From NCBI RefSeq assembly GCF_014805685.1, contig NC_060900.1:2530601-2594600 (forward strand): DNA of 64,000 nucleotides, in the 5' to 3' direction. The notes under the pieces are model-generated. The model made no database searches and had not been told where the DNA came from. It saw nothing but the letters and a program-made list of their open reading frames with translations. Of the stretch, positions 24,036 through 36,400 are shown piece by piece. The stretch comes from Silurus meridionalis (lineage: Eukaryota; Chordata; Actinopteri; Siluriformes; Siluridae). A program made the position numbers and the translations under genes. Within the stretch, counting starts at the first letter, position 1; each line of letters begins with the position of its first letter.

Positions 24036-24440
24036 TGCTCAGGTTTTGGGACACCTGACTTCATTACCCTTCCAGCCATACAATCTTCTCCAAATCTAGC
24101 AGCACATATTCGTACACGAGGTCTTTGGATGCAAGAGCATGAAATTCTCCCTTCACTTGAACTAGGAGACCCAAACCTGTTCCAGCATGACGAGGCCCAT
24201 GAGCACAACGCCAGATCCATGAAGAACTGCTTTCCATGGGTTGGAGTGGAAGATCTCCTGCTACATTGAACTGATGAATGTGAACACTGACTGCACCGCA
24301 GGCCTCCTCATCTCACCTTCATCAGTGCCTGACTTTACTTACATTCTTGTGGCTGAATGAGCGCAAATCTGCACAAAATCTAGTGGAACATCTTCCAAGA
24401 AGAGTGGAGTTTATTATAAGAGTGAAGGAGGAGTAAAAGA
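24036..24440 (+). mobile_element. Tc1/mariner-like remnant
   Basis: Starts with the TTTTGGGACACCTGACTTCA terminus. Carries CATGGGTTGGAGTGGAAGAT, GCAGGCCTCCTCATCTCACC and AAAATCTAGTGGAACATCTT, which is the coding order of a Tc1-type transposase C-terminus. It is frameshifted and truncated; same family as 5499-5961 but on the opposite strand. Confidence 0.75.
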
Positions 24441-24526
24441 ATGGGTACCATGTGTGAATGTTTGGCTTTAATCCATTTCAAAGTTCATTACCCAATTAAC
24501 TAAAAAGGTCAAATAGAATAATAGAT

Positions 24527-24531
<5 letters not shown>

Positions 24532-24580
<49 letters not shown>

Positions 24581-24705
24581 ACATCTAATAATTTCCTAAA
24601 CATCTAATTGTCAAGCTCTAATTGTAATTCAACTTTAAACGAATTCGGTTTGATTCCGCACATCTAATAATCATCACATGCCGTTACTGATATCATGAGT
24701 TTTAC

Positions 24706-24768
<63 letters not shown>
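24532..24768. repeat. Two long (GT)n tracts
   Basis: GT 24532-24580 and 24710-24768, a short distance upstream of the prion-related gene promoter. Confidence 0.95.
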
Positions 24769-24769
<1 letters not shown>

Positions 24770-24825
24770 CTCTAAACTCTGATGTCAGAGAATATCCAGG
24801 ATAAGGTGAGGCCCTGGGGCTCCCA

Positions 24826-24958
24826 GCCAATCAGGGAGGGGAGATTAAGATGTGTGTGTGTGTGTACGTGTGTTTAGTTCGCTGTCCGTCTCTGGGACTG
24901 TCTCAATTCATCCAGACTGCAGACCTGAACTGCCAGACGACTTATTGACATCCTACAG
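24826..24958 (+). promoter_or_regulatory. Promoter and noncoding first exon of the prion-related gene
   Basis: A CCAAT box (CAGCCAATCAGG, about 24827-24838) lies roughly 70-100 bases before a transcript-like segment ending in the donor CTACAG|GTGAGA at 24958/24959. The matching acceptor TTTTCACAG ends at 25713, 14 bases before the start codon. A noncoding exon followed by a single coding exon is the usual layout in the prion family. The transcription start is not fixed. Confidence 0.6.
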
Positions 24959-25727
24959 GTGAGACAATGACCTCTTTTATCACCTCATATAAACTATTCC
25001 TCACTTCTCCTTTGCTCATTGTTTAGTTTACTAAATCTTCATACTTACTGCGAAGGAATTTGTTGTTTTTCCACCTCAATATTTCATGTTTCATGCTTGT
25101 TCTCACAGTGGAAGAGCTGATGCTCACGTGGCTTAGGGACTGGTTTATAGTTTAGGTGTTCTGTCGATCAGCGGAGGTGTGAATGAAGCGGTGGAGAGAA
25201 TGCGATTAGGGCTAATCTGAGAGGACTTTTAGAAAAGCAGGATGTGCTTTAAACCCAGACGCCAGTCCAAATCAGATTAAGAGTCTTGGCACGAGTAGTT
25301 TCAGGCCTTAAGAGATTGACACACTTGGGTCGAGCATAAATACGTTCGTATTCTGTTGCTATGGCGATACATGGCGAGCTGATCTATTTTTTATGTTGTA
25401 TTCTTTGATTGGAGCATACCATAAAAAAAAAGAAAGTGTGACCCGAACTAATTGTCGATTAGCCCTGGGATCGTCTTGATTTGCCAATTACACCCAAAAT
25501 AGCAATACGTTGATAAGCTTTAATGCCACAATTGTGAAACATCAGCGTCTTGTCTGGTGTCTTTTCACAGGGTATGTTTTTATCTTTAGGAAGGACCGGC
25601 TAAAAGTGGGTCCCTGAATTATTGATTAAGTCATTGTGATTGTATCGCGTGTATCAAATATGCATTAGGTGTTTTGCTGCTATTTGAACTCTGACCCTTT
25701 CATCTTTTCACAGATCATCCTCCCATC

Positions 25728-26252
25728 ATGCTCTCTCAGACGGTCTGGATGCTGACTTGCACGCTACTAGTGTTGACGTTGTGTCCTGGCGTTGTGTCCC
25801 GGCGAGGGGGATTCGGAGGCGGCCGCTGGGGTGGTATAGGAAGGGCCGGAGTAGGAGGTGGCTGGGGAGGCGCCGGAGCTCACAGAGGTGCAGGTTTCGG
25901 AGGTGGCCACCATTACAAAGCTCATCCAGGCAGTTCGTCATCAGGATCTAGCGCCGGCAAAATGGCGGGAGCGGCAGCCGCCGGCGCACTTGGAGGCATG
26001 GTGATCGGACACGGACTCGGATCCATGTCTCGACCCGGATACGGATACGGTAATTCTTGGCATGGTGGGTATGGTGTTGGGCCCCGTTATGGAGGCGGCT
26101 ACCCAAGGTACGGTGGAGGACATGGGAACGGATTTACGAACGAGACGGATATGGAGTACTATGCCGGAGCGGCCAGCAGGGGGAGCACTTATAGCTATGT
26201 CCTGCTGCTCAGTGTCATTGTGTTGTTATTAATAGGGTTCTGGATCGTTTAG
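25728..26252 (+). CDS. Prion-protein-related GPI-anchored protein (Shadoo/PrP-like)
   Basis: 174-aa uninterrupted frame in one exon, as in prion-family genes. Residues 1-24 form a signal peptide (cleavage likely at VVS|RRGG). Residues 25-65 are Gly-rich with Arg/His (RRGGFGGGRWGG, AHRGAGFGGGHHYKAH). A hydrophobic Ala/Gly core at about 77-100, KMAGAAAAGALGGMVIGHG, resembles the PrP AGAAAAGA palindrome; LGSMSRPGY follows, close to PrP's LGSAMSRP. A Gly/Tyr-rich stretch (104-135) comes next, then an N-glycosylation site NET at 138-140. Small residues at 147-151 precede an 18-residue hydrophobic tail, a likely GPI signal. The mature part has no cysteine, so no PrP-type disulfide domain. Expected on the cell surface. 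The neighbours rassf2 and slc23a2 match the PRNP locus. The exact name (PrP-like, prnprs3 or a Shadoo copy) needs a tree. Confidence 0.88.
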   Translation: MLSQTVWMLTCTLLVLTLCPGVVSRRGGFGGGRWGGIGRAGVGGGWGGAGAHRGAGFGGGHHYKAHPGSSSSGSSAGKMAGAAAAGALGGMVIGHGLGSMSRPGYGYGNSWHGGYGVGPRYGGGYPRYGGGHGNGFTNETDMEYYAGAASRGSTYSYVLLLSVIVLLLIGFWIV

Positions 26253-27230
26253 AATGAGGCTGAATCGTCCAAACTGGCTGGGGTCCTGTTCAAAAAATCT
26301 TCCTGTTTCTTCAATACTCTGTGACATGTCTGGTCTGTAATGTTTGCTAGTGCTGCTAACAACTCGAAAGCTGATGCTAGTTCTATAACGGTTAACTATA
26401 CCGCTTTCGAGTTGGACTTTTTGATGTTTAAAAATTACACTTTCCTCAGCTGAGATGAGTCCGATAATGATTCAAACAATATTGGCCAATTTAATTATTT
26501 GTGAATTATATACATTTGAACAAATATTGATTGCGAATGAGTCCTTGTCTCTAGTAAGCTTTAGCTGTTAGCTTTTTTTTTTTACATAAAAAGGTAAACA
26601 AATGTTTATACTGAAATAAAGAGTCCATGATAGCCACATGTCCACGATATTAAAGCTAATAAAAGTACAAATTAGCACTACATATATAATCATTTCAACA
26701 TGCTAACCTGGGGACTATACGCTTTTTCTGACGTGGCAAAGTTATCGCTGTTACAGTTCTGTACTCCTTTCTTCATTTCCTCCAATTCTTTTTTTTTATT
26801 TGCTAGAATTTATGCTACATTTTATACTTCATGATTTAGCGACACTGAAACCTCGATTGTAGCTGTGAACACGTACTGATTGTTTTTTTTTCCACGTTTT
26901 TTTGTTTCCGCTCAATCCTTACTCGAGCGCTAATGAGATTTTCAAGCACGTGTTAAGACATTTGTGTCTCTGTGTTCTAAAGACCCACCGAGGATGAAGT
27001 AAGCAGCCTCCGTAAAATCACTTTAGTGGATTAGGAGTAGACAGGATGGCGTACGTGTCAGGGCAAAGATAAATCTGCATTACATTTGACCGCACCGTCA
27101 CGTAACGTCTCGTTTTCATTTAACTTGTGTATAATGTATGCGGTACACAAGAGATACTGCTGTAATCACTGTGTAATCACAAAAAATTAAAGAATTTCTC
27201 TTTCCAAAGTTTTTTTTTGTGTGTTTGTTT
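26253..27230 (+). other. Probable 3' UTR of the prion-related gene
   Basis: AATAAA at 26615-26620, and ATTAAA at 27186-27191 followed by a T/GT-rich downstream element (about 27210-27232), are candidate poly(A) signals. No second ORF is supported in this stretch. Confidence 0.5.
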
Positions 27231-27634
27231 GGTGCTCACACTTTGTGTTCATTTCAAATCAGATGTCAACTCACACTGGTGCTTTTAAAACCCCATAAAA
27301 CAAATTGGAAATTAAAATTTTAAAATAATGTTACCGTTTTATTACATGATTAAGAAAATGAAATGGATTTAAACAAACATATATTTAAGAGTCTGGTATC
27401 GTGCCAATGCATTGCTGCATGAGTGGTTTCTATAATGAGTTGTAATGAATCACTGCTGATTAGCAAACCGGCATCTACGCTCGCTATTCCAGAGGTTGGA
27501 AAACAGCACTCGATCCAGCGTGTCTTATTAGACGTGTACGTTTCGTTTTCTATACGGTGCACGCATTAAACTTAACGAAGCCTTGAGCAAATTTGGAATT
27601 GACAAATTTAAAAAAATTAACAGCATAGAATAGA

Positions 27635-27710
27635 AGGAGGCCTGGGAGACGCCGAGGCTCACAGAGGAACCGGGGTCGGTGATGGCCACCGCTTTAAAGC
27701 AACGCATGAC
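27635..27710 (+). pseudogene. Fragment of a second prion-related gene copy
   Basis: The DNA GGAGACGCCGAGGCTCACAG followed by AGGAACCGGGGTCGGTGATG and GCCACCGCTTTAAAGC aligns with 25869-25923 of the intact gene. In the matching frame it reads GDAEAHRGTGVGDGHRFKA against GGAGAHRGAGFGGGHHYKA. No signal peptide, hydrophobic core or tail can be seen around it, and the frame stops outside. It is most simply a decayed tandem duplicate, 1.8 kb downstream and on the same strand. Confidence 0.6.
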
Positions 27711-28470
27711 CAAATCGAGTTTTGGGAAGGTGACTGAGGAACTCCAGCTGGCAACCTTGACGATATGCTGATCACACAGCATTTGACCTGGATATTGATA
27801 TGATAATGTAATTACATTCACATCGCATCGGTAGCTGCTTCATATGTATCTTTAATGTATCATATCATTGGCTATGCAGCGAGATGCGAATCGCATCGGA
27901 CTCATTTATGAAGATGCATGTCCCCATTCCACAGAGGTAAAAATCCATGAAGTTACTGAGCAACTTAACTTTGAGGATGGGTTTTGTTTTGGACTGTAAA
28001 TAATATCAACAGTCTGCTACAACGGCTCAGGACTGAGATGTCAATTAACAGTTTTGTATTTAATTGTCTATCACTGAACTGTACACTTCAACAATGATGG
28101 AACCGTATTGAATGGATATTTTGTGTTACGTATGAGGACGGGTTCCCTTTTTTTTAATGGTTTCTCTCAAGTTTCTTCCTCATACCATCTTAATGTCTTT
28201 TCTCACCACAGTCACCACAAAAACTATAAATTCGTATTTTATAATCTTTTTAATCTACATTATTTCAATCTGATTTGGGACAATGTCGACTGTTGAAAGC
28301 TAAACTGCTCGTCATCCCAGGTGATTCATCTCCAGGTCAGGATCTCATAACTTTTCCTCACATGTTCCTGAAGCAACTCGCTCTTGTCGGTTCCTTCTCA
28401 ACAACATCAAAAGGATTTGACCATTTCTATCCACACAGGCTGCTCAGGGGCTTGTCTCCAGTCTCTTTGT
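27711..28470. other. Noncoding DNA between prion relic and LINE fragments
   Basis: AT-rich with no recognised exon. Includes a GATATTGATATGATAATGTA-type segment near 27792 of a dispersed fish repeat style. Short open frames carry no family motif. Confidence 0.5.
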
Positions 28471-28474
28471 CATT

Positions 28475-28935
28475 TCAAGACTGGACTAAGATAAGCGATA
28501 AGATAAACCTTTATTCGTCCCACAGTGTGGAAATTTTCGTGTTACAGCAACAAAGAAAGAAATGTGCAAATATGAAGCAGAAACACGATACAAAATATAT
28601 ACAGTACAGTATATAAATACAAAAAAAGAAAACAATAATAGTAATAGTAGATACACAATTAGAGTTAGAGACGAGCCTTGAAGTATACTTACCTCTTACC
28701 CTGAGAGAAGGTGGGACCAGTCGAGCAGCGCTGAAGGATCTCAGGCAACATGGTGCAGTGCGATGAGTGATCAGGACTCTGAGGTAAAAGGGTCCATTTT
28801 TGACGTTGTAGACAAACATCAGCGTTTTGAATCTGATGAGGAAGCGCAGCAGTGGGGTGGTGTGGGAGATCCTTTGTAGTGAACGAATAGTATTCAGAGG
28901 TCGACCTGCTAGCAGAGAGTTGCAATAGTCTCCCA
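28475..28935 (-). mobile_element. Non-LTR retrotransposon 3' remnant (ORF2 C-terminus)
   Basis: Read on -, it gives TTPLLRFLIRFKTLMFVYN, RTAPCCLRSFSAARLVPPSL and RVRGKYTSRLV, the usual C-terminal block of fish L2/Rex-type LINE polyproteins. The retroposon-type end AAGATAAACCTTTATTCGTCC lies at about 28500-28520. Several frameshifts are present. The clade is from memory. Confidence 0.7.
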
Positions 28936-29150
28936 CACCACCCCACTGCTGTACTCCTCATTACTCCTCACACTGCCTGAGATCATCCAGCACCGCTAGA
29001 CTGCTCCCACCTTCTGTTTCTGTAAGAGCAAACTATACTTCAAGGCTGGTCGTTGTTCTCACACTGAGGTGGTGGAATGAACTTCCCGTAGAACGAGTGA
29101 ATACCTACCTTTTCCTGAAACACTTAAACTTACACTATTCCCGGTTTGCT
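28930..29150 (+). mobile_element. Second LINE remnant, head-to-head with the first
   Basis: On +, CTCCCACACCACCCCACTGC, then TGAGATCATCCAGCACCGC and GAGGTGGTGGAATGAACTTC, and a frame ending TYLFLKHLNLH, match the same ORF2 tail. A 22-bp perfect inverted match links 28930-28951 to 28847-28868. Confidence 0.7.
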
Positions 29151-29991
29151 TTGTCTTAAAAAAATTAGACACTTGATTGAACATTTTTCTTCGTGTCTTG
29201 ATGTGTTCAGTTCAGTGATGGACGCTTAAATGCGAAACCGTTCATGCGCATTTCCTTTACAATTAATACAATAAAAAAAAAGAGGAAGTTTAAGAAGTAC
29301 TGCAGCGCACGTGACGCGTGTATAGAAGATAAAAAAGCCAGACACAAAGCCAGTTGGTTTGTTTGATCTCTTGCTTTATGCGTTACAGTTTGGGAAAGCA
29401 GCAGGAGTCTACAGTAATGTGAGCGACCTGTACAGAGCAGGCAGGAGTAGAGAGCAAACCCGATTTAATACCGCAGTGCGCAGCGAGAATTACGCATCTA
29501 TAATGCGACCATGTAGAGCGACCATGTCACGATTTGGCTATTTGAGTCTGTTCTAGGAGGAAAAAAAAACACGACGTGTGAATGAGGTAAGGAACATAAA
29601 ACATTTGGCATGCGTACACTCAGGTTCCGACCGACCTCCGAAAAGACGCTGTGGTGTTACGCGTGAGAAGAAAAAAAACCTTCTGGTCTTACAGTTTTGC
29701 ATAAACAGCAGGCTATAGAGAGGCGGATGCTTTTGTCCCGTTCAGTCTTACCAGCAGCACACGTGCGTACGTTGTCCCGTTTAGGTTGCACGTGCGTCCA
29801 GTGTTTCGACTGCTTTGTTCAGGCTGTGCTTGTGTGGCTACATGAGTTATAGTATTGAGAGAGAGATATATATAGAGTGATTTCTATAGATTGGTTGCAT
29901 GTGTGTGTGTGTGTGGTTTTCTAGTTAGTCCTGTTTATACTGTATTGGCTGTATTCAGTGTTAAGACACTGTGTATGTGTGTGTGTGTGTG
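29151..29991 (-). other. ccdc92: Probable ccdc92 3' UTR
   Basis: Lies directly after the ccdc92 stop (29994-29992 on -). A TTTAAT (ATTAAA on -) near 29463 could serve as poly(A) signal. Small GT tracts sit at 29900-29915 and 29977-29992. Confidence 0.4.
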
Positions 29992-31891
29992 TTAAACAGT
30001 TCTGTCAGTAGCCGATGGTTTACGCATCACCTTCTCGTCGCTAACCTGATCCACAGCGAGCGTCTCCACTTCTGCCAGTTGGTGATGAATCCTGTGAGCA
30101 ACTCCCACGTGGGCGGGGCTTCGCTGATGCCTGGGACTCTGAGGCATAAGAGAATGGGTGGGGCTCGCTGAGGAAGTGATGGGCGGGATAATGGGGGGTC
30201 GCTCGCGGAGCAGGGGCTGCGTGTCAGCATTAGCGGGGGTGTCCCGGGCCTGCAGGAACGGCGCGGGGTCGGGCATCGTTCCCGTCGCATCTCTGAGGAC
30301 GATCCTTCGACCGTCGGCCGCGCCCACCCTGTAGAGCTCGGTGTACTCGCAGTGCAGCGGCTGGGACAGGCTCTTGCGCATGCGCCTGCGGGGAGTGTCC
30401 GGCTGCTTGCCCGCAGCTCCGTTGGTGGGCGAGTCGAGGCGGGGCTCTGCCGGCGGGGCCGGTTTGAAGGCGGCTCCGCCCTCCAGAAGGCGCTTCTTGG
30501 TGGCGTGGAGCTGCGCAGTGAGGAAAGCGATGGTCCCAGCTCTCTGCTCCAGCTCCCCGGATAACACGGCCAGCCGGTGGCTCTTGAGCTTCAGCTCGTC
30601 CAGGTACTTCTTCTCACGCTCGCGGATGGTGTTCTCCAGCACCGAGATCATGGCGTTCTTCTGCTCGAGCTCACGCAGAAGCTCGCTGTTCTCCTGCTCT
30701 TTGGCCTTCAGCTGCTCCTCCAGCTTCTCGCAGCGACGCTGGAGCTCCATACAACGTGCCTCGCCGTCATCTGCCACACACACACACACACGCAAATTTC
30801 TTAAGAAGTTCCTCTTTTTTTCAACCTTTCAAACCTCTACTCTTTACATAATCACCCGTTGATTTATTCCAGGAAACTCTGGATCTGATCACACGTAGAT
30901 GTTTCCAAACCGTTGGGAAAAACCTATACAACCTGAACATCCATTATAAAGTCAAAGAAAGTGTGTGTGATGTGACAGAAAGTGAGGAGATAAAATATAG
31001 AGAAGGAAACATCTCAGTGGAAGTGGTAGAACCAGACCCTAACCATAACTTTACCTGAGCGCACAAGTCAGAGCTTGCAAGTCGCATCTGTAGCAAACTG
31101 CAGAAGCTTAAAAATGAATTTAAAAACTGTTTTTTGCTCCACATTGACCGACAAGAGGAGAAGAAAAGGATTTGGTTGAGATATACTTATGAAGACATTT
31201 AGAAGACGGACTTTTCAAGAAAAGCTGGAAACAGTTCGAAACAGTTGTGAAGCTTTTTCGTGAATCTTTTATACTTTTGCGTTCGCTTTCCTCAACAAAT
31301 TAAAGCTGCACAAAAACATACAATTTGCCTTCATTTTAAATCCCCCAAAAAAACGCAAGACACGGAAAAAAAAGCAGGGGTCATTTTATGAGGTTAATAT
31401 CGATGCTTCTGTTAGAGATGATGTATGCGGGCGGTGCAGATGTGGCTACAGTAAAAGGAGACGAATAGTAGAAATGACATGCATTCCCTGTAGGAGATTC
31501 CCCACTATAATATTGATGGTTTCCATAGCCGTTGCATCATACTGATGGTATTAAGAAGTGGATTGATTCAAGCAGGACACCGCTAAAGGCCTGGGGGTGA
31601 AATGCACCTCAAACCGACTCCTGAAGTCAATCGTGATTTAACGGCTGGAAAAAAAAAGGACAACATGCTGTTCCTACCCTAAGCCTGTAGAGGGCAGTGC
31701 TGACTTGCTTAAATAAACTCCCTCTTCCTTCAGCCACCATCACCACCTCTGTCCTTCTACGCCCTTCAGCCCGTGACCCAGAACATCAGTCTGTTGTCTG
31801 ATCCTTATCATAATTATCAATAGAGTTGATATTATCGTGATATTGATACAGATAAACATTTAGTCCTTGTTATTGCAAATAACATTTCTAG

Positions 31892-31925
<34 letters not shown>

Positions 31926-33440
31926 ATAACATCCAGGCACATTACACATCAACACAGAGTGTGTGTCATCTATTTTTAGAAGTCATTCTATCCATTTGCA
32001 CTCTCTCTCTCTCTCTCTCTCTCCCTCTCTCTCTCTCCCTCTTTCTTTGTATCAGTTAAACAGGGTGGGGCCACAACAGTACACAAAAGACAGAGAGAGA
32101 CAGAGAGAGAGAGAAAGAGAGAAAGAGAGCTCTGATGTTACAGTGCTAATCGATTTGAGAGTGGAGTAGCGTCTCACTCTCGACTGACCTTCAGCTCTGC
32201 TCTCCACACACACACACACACACACACACTCACAAAGGAAAGCAAATAGCATAACTGCATTATCCTGTAGAGAAATTGGAGCGTGGCTGCATTTGAAATT
32301 TGAAACTCCCTTGAAATGCTAAAACCCAAACCATACACATCTCACGTTTTCCACCACGTACACATCGGGCACAAACGTGTACATGCACTTTTTACTGGAA
32401 AAATTCTTTCAGACCGTAATAAATCCACGATAAACTCAGATTCTCACGCCACGGTGCCGTCCTCGGATTCTGATTGGTCGGAGGCTCTGTTCCATTATGG
32501 CTGCATGCTCAAGATTATAGGAAACATTATTTTATCGATTAAAAACATGACGTGGTGAAGTTTATAGTACGGAGCCGTTTCATGTAGCACTTAGGAAGAG
32601 TCTTCGGTGACACATGTTAAGGTTTTCATAACATAGCGTTTTAAACACGCCAATCACAGCTACTGTGGAGAAACACCTCGGAAAAATATTTGTGACCGGA
32701 ACTGCGATCCTGAACGTGAACTATTGAGTCTGCAGTCGAACTATGAAGCAGAGTTGTAATGATCTCATTTAAAACTGAGCAGTTGAGTGCTGAGGGCCTT
32801 GCTCAAGGGCCCAGCAGTGGTCTGATCGATAACTTTGACATTACAACATTATGACCAGCGAAGTGAATAACACTGATGATCTCTTCATCATGGCACCTGT
32901 TAGTGGGTGGAGATATTAGTTTTCTCCTCAAAGTTGACGTGTTAGAAGCAGGAAAAATAGGCGAGCAAATTCGACAAAATGTGACGTCTAGACGAGGGTC
33001 ACGGCGTCTCCAAAACTGCAGCTCCTGTGAATGTTGCTGGTCTGAAGTGCTCAAAAGTGCTCCAAGGGAGGAGAACCGGTGGTGAACCGGCGACAGGGTC
33101 GTGGGCGGCTGAGGCTCATTTATGCACATGGAAAGCGAAGGCTGGTCCGTGTGGTCCGATCCAACAGACGAGCTCCTGTAGCTCAAACTGCTGAAGAAGT
33201 TTATGCTGTTAATGTTTGAAGGGTCACGACTGTTCAGCAAAAGGGGACCAACACAATATCAGGCAGGTGCTCACAATGTTCTGCCTGATTGATGTAATAG
33301 TATATGGAGAAAGAAAAAAAAAAAATCATATAGGCTGTATGTAGTATTCAGGAATAATTTATCATTGCAGTTCTCTGAATAGAAAATCGAATACAATGAT
33401 AAGATCCTCTAAAAACCCCACCTGTAATAAACACAAAACA

Positions 33441-33471
<31 letters not shown>

Positions 33472-36400
33472 CAGTGGTGGACAGGATGAGCTCATGTGGC
33501 CGTAATGGAGTGACTCATACTCGGGGTTGGTTCTCCGACCTGTCTTTCCCCATCACGTGAACATAATCACATAGAAACCTCATTACGCCTCTAAACTCTC
33601 TGCTGCATCACCCCTGTACACTCAGGAAGATCTGAGAGACGTCATGGCTGACCATCAGCGTGTCCTGATGACTATTACGTGGCTCAGGACAGGCTGCTGA
33701 TATGAATACTTAGTTCTGGTACTTAAGTAGATTTTACTGGTATCAGTATTAGTCGTTTAGTTCACTATTTATTTTTCAGACTTTTATTCATTATATATAT
33801 ATATTTTTTTTTTTTTACACAAATATACGTTTTCTTCTTCATCTTCTCAAACCAGACTCAGTTTGAATCTATTTGGTGACATGGTCAATATTTTTTCTTT
33901 TTTCACTCCATCAATCTTTTCCTTTTCATTGTGCGGCTTTTTCGACCTGCCACTGACGTATCGTTCCCCGGCCCCTCACTCCTCACAGACATAGACTAGC
34001 TTACGAAGCTAACAACAACAACAACAACAAATCAGAGCGACTTCCTGTCTCACAGTATGCGTTTCAAAATCCTTCATTTTCATTGTTCTAAATTTCTCCG
34101 GCGTAGTTTTCTTCTTACATTAAGGTCGATTTGGTTTATTTTGATCCAAAAACAAACCTGTAAGAAATAAACAAAACTTTGGAACACCTGATTTTTCATC
34201 CCATATGATTTTCTTCCCCAAACTTTTACAGTTGTAAGAACACGATTGTAGAAGATCTACGAAAGTCTATGAACATGGTAGCATGACATTTTCTATTCAC
34301 TTGAACTAGGAAACCCAAACCTTTTCTAGCAGGACAGTGCATAAAGATATACTTTCCATGGGTTGGAGTGGAAGATCTCCTGCTACAGAGCTCCAACCTT
34401 ACAGGATGAATGTGAACGCTAACTGCACCCCAGGCCTCCTGACCTCCCCTACATCAGTACCTGACCTGCTGAATGAGCTCAAATCTCCACAAAATCTAGT
34501 GGAACATCTTCCCAGAAAAGTGGAGGTTATCATAATGGGGACTAAATGTGGAATGGGGGTCTGTAAAAAGGGGCACATGCCGATCTTATGTTCAGGTGTC
34601 CACAAACTTTTGTTCATATACCGTAAGTTACTGACGTCATTTATTTTTCTTTGAATATTATCACACACCCAAAAAAAAAAAAAAAACAGCACCGGAGACC
34701 AAACGAAGGTACATCGAGTTACCACAATGCAGGTGTTATACCAGCAGATCACACTTGTGCACACAGAAAGCTGAAAGCTCTTTATTTCAGTGCACCAGGC
34801 TTTTTATTTCACTTTAGAGAGCTGCGCCGCTGTAATGTGATTTAGTCCGGCTTTATTTCAGCTCTGGACTGTTCCCTGAACTGAACTCTTCACTTCAGAG
34901 CACTGACTTCACTCTCGGTCAGCCCTGGAGAAGATCTGTCTCTAGATACCGCTTCACCCAGAGCACCTCATACTGATGTTTGATTAAATTCTGCACTTTA
35001 CGGCTACAGGAACGGCGTGAGAACGCGGACACTGACCGATGATGAGAAGAAACCGTAGAGAAAAGAGTAACTAATGAAATAAAATAAAGCCGAATAAAAT
35101 TAAAAGGAAGAGCGCAGGATGAAACAGAAGACGATGTGATGTAATAGAATACAATAGAATTAAATAACAAAAGAATGGAATGCATCTGAATAAAAGTAGA
35201 ATAGAAATCAATAGAACAGAACAAAGTAAAATTGAAACAGGGCTGGAGACAAGAAGCAAATAATAAAAAATAAAAAAACGGAACCAAACGAAACAAAACA
35301 GAATATAAAACAATACAGTAATACAGAATTTAACAAAACAGGACAGAGGAGGACATGGTAGGATAAAGCAAGACAGAGCTGAATACAGCAGGACAGGACA
35401 GGGTAGGGCAGGGCAGAGCAGAGCAGAGCAGAGCAGAGCAGGGCAGGGCAGGGCAGGGCAGGGCAGGGTAGGGCAGGACAGGGCAGAGCAGGACAGAGCA
35501 GGGCAGGGTAAGGCAGGACAGATTTAACGGCAAAACACTATAATATAAAGCAGAAGAAAATTTTATTAATTCAGAGCAGAGCAAGACAGAGCTGGATACA
35601 AGAGGACAAAGCAAGACAGCACAAGGGCAGGGCAGAGCAGGACAAATATAAATAGACAGCAGGACAAGATTCATCAGAATAGAAGTACATAAAACAGAGT
35701 TGGACAGAGCTGTAAATAGATGGACAGAGCTGGCTTTAGCTGGACAGGGTAGAATAGAACAAGACAGAGCGAGGAGGACAGAGCAGGGCAGAGCTGGACA
35801 AAGCAGGGGAGGACAGAGCAGAAGAGGACAGAGCAGGGCAGAGCTGGACAAAGCAGGGGAGGACAGAGCAGGCCAGAGCTGGAAGCAGCAGAACAGAGCA
35901 GGGAAGGACAGAGCTACACAGAGCAGGGGAGGACAGAGCTGGACAGAGCAAGAGAGGATTGAGCAGGACAGAGATGGACAGAGCTGGACAGAGTTATATA
36001 CAGCAGGACAGAGCAGGGAAGAACAACTATAAATAGATATAAAACAGAACACACATGATAGGATACAGCAGAAGATAATTGAATAAAACCGGAGCAGGAC
36101 AGAGCAAGACAGAGCAGGGTAGGACAGAGCAAGACAGAGCAGGGTAGGACAGAGCAAGACAGAGCAGGGTAGGACAGAGATAGACAGAGCTGCATACAAC
36201 TGGACAGGACAGGACAAGGCAGGACAAATATAAATAGACAGCAGGACAGGATACAGCAAAAGATAATTTACAATAACAGGACTGAGAAGGACAAACCGGG
36301 ACAGCGTAGGACAGAACAGAACAGAGCTGTATACAGCAGGACACAACAGAACAGGGTAGGAGAGGGCAGGACAGAGCAGGGCAATACAGAGTAGGGCAAT

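Noticed and set aside
25728..26252. True PrP orthologue (prnp)
   Set aside because: Too short, and it lacks the cysteine pair and the folded C-terminal domain of PrP; only the core and anchor traits are shared.
32803..33240. 145-codon minus-strand frame as a gene
   Set aside because: It lies within a dispersed repeat whose ends and core look like a transposon-type family; no conserved domain seen.
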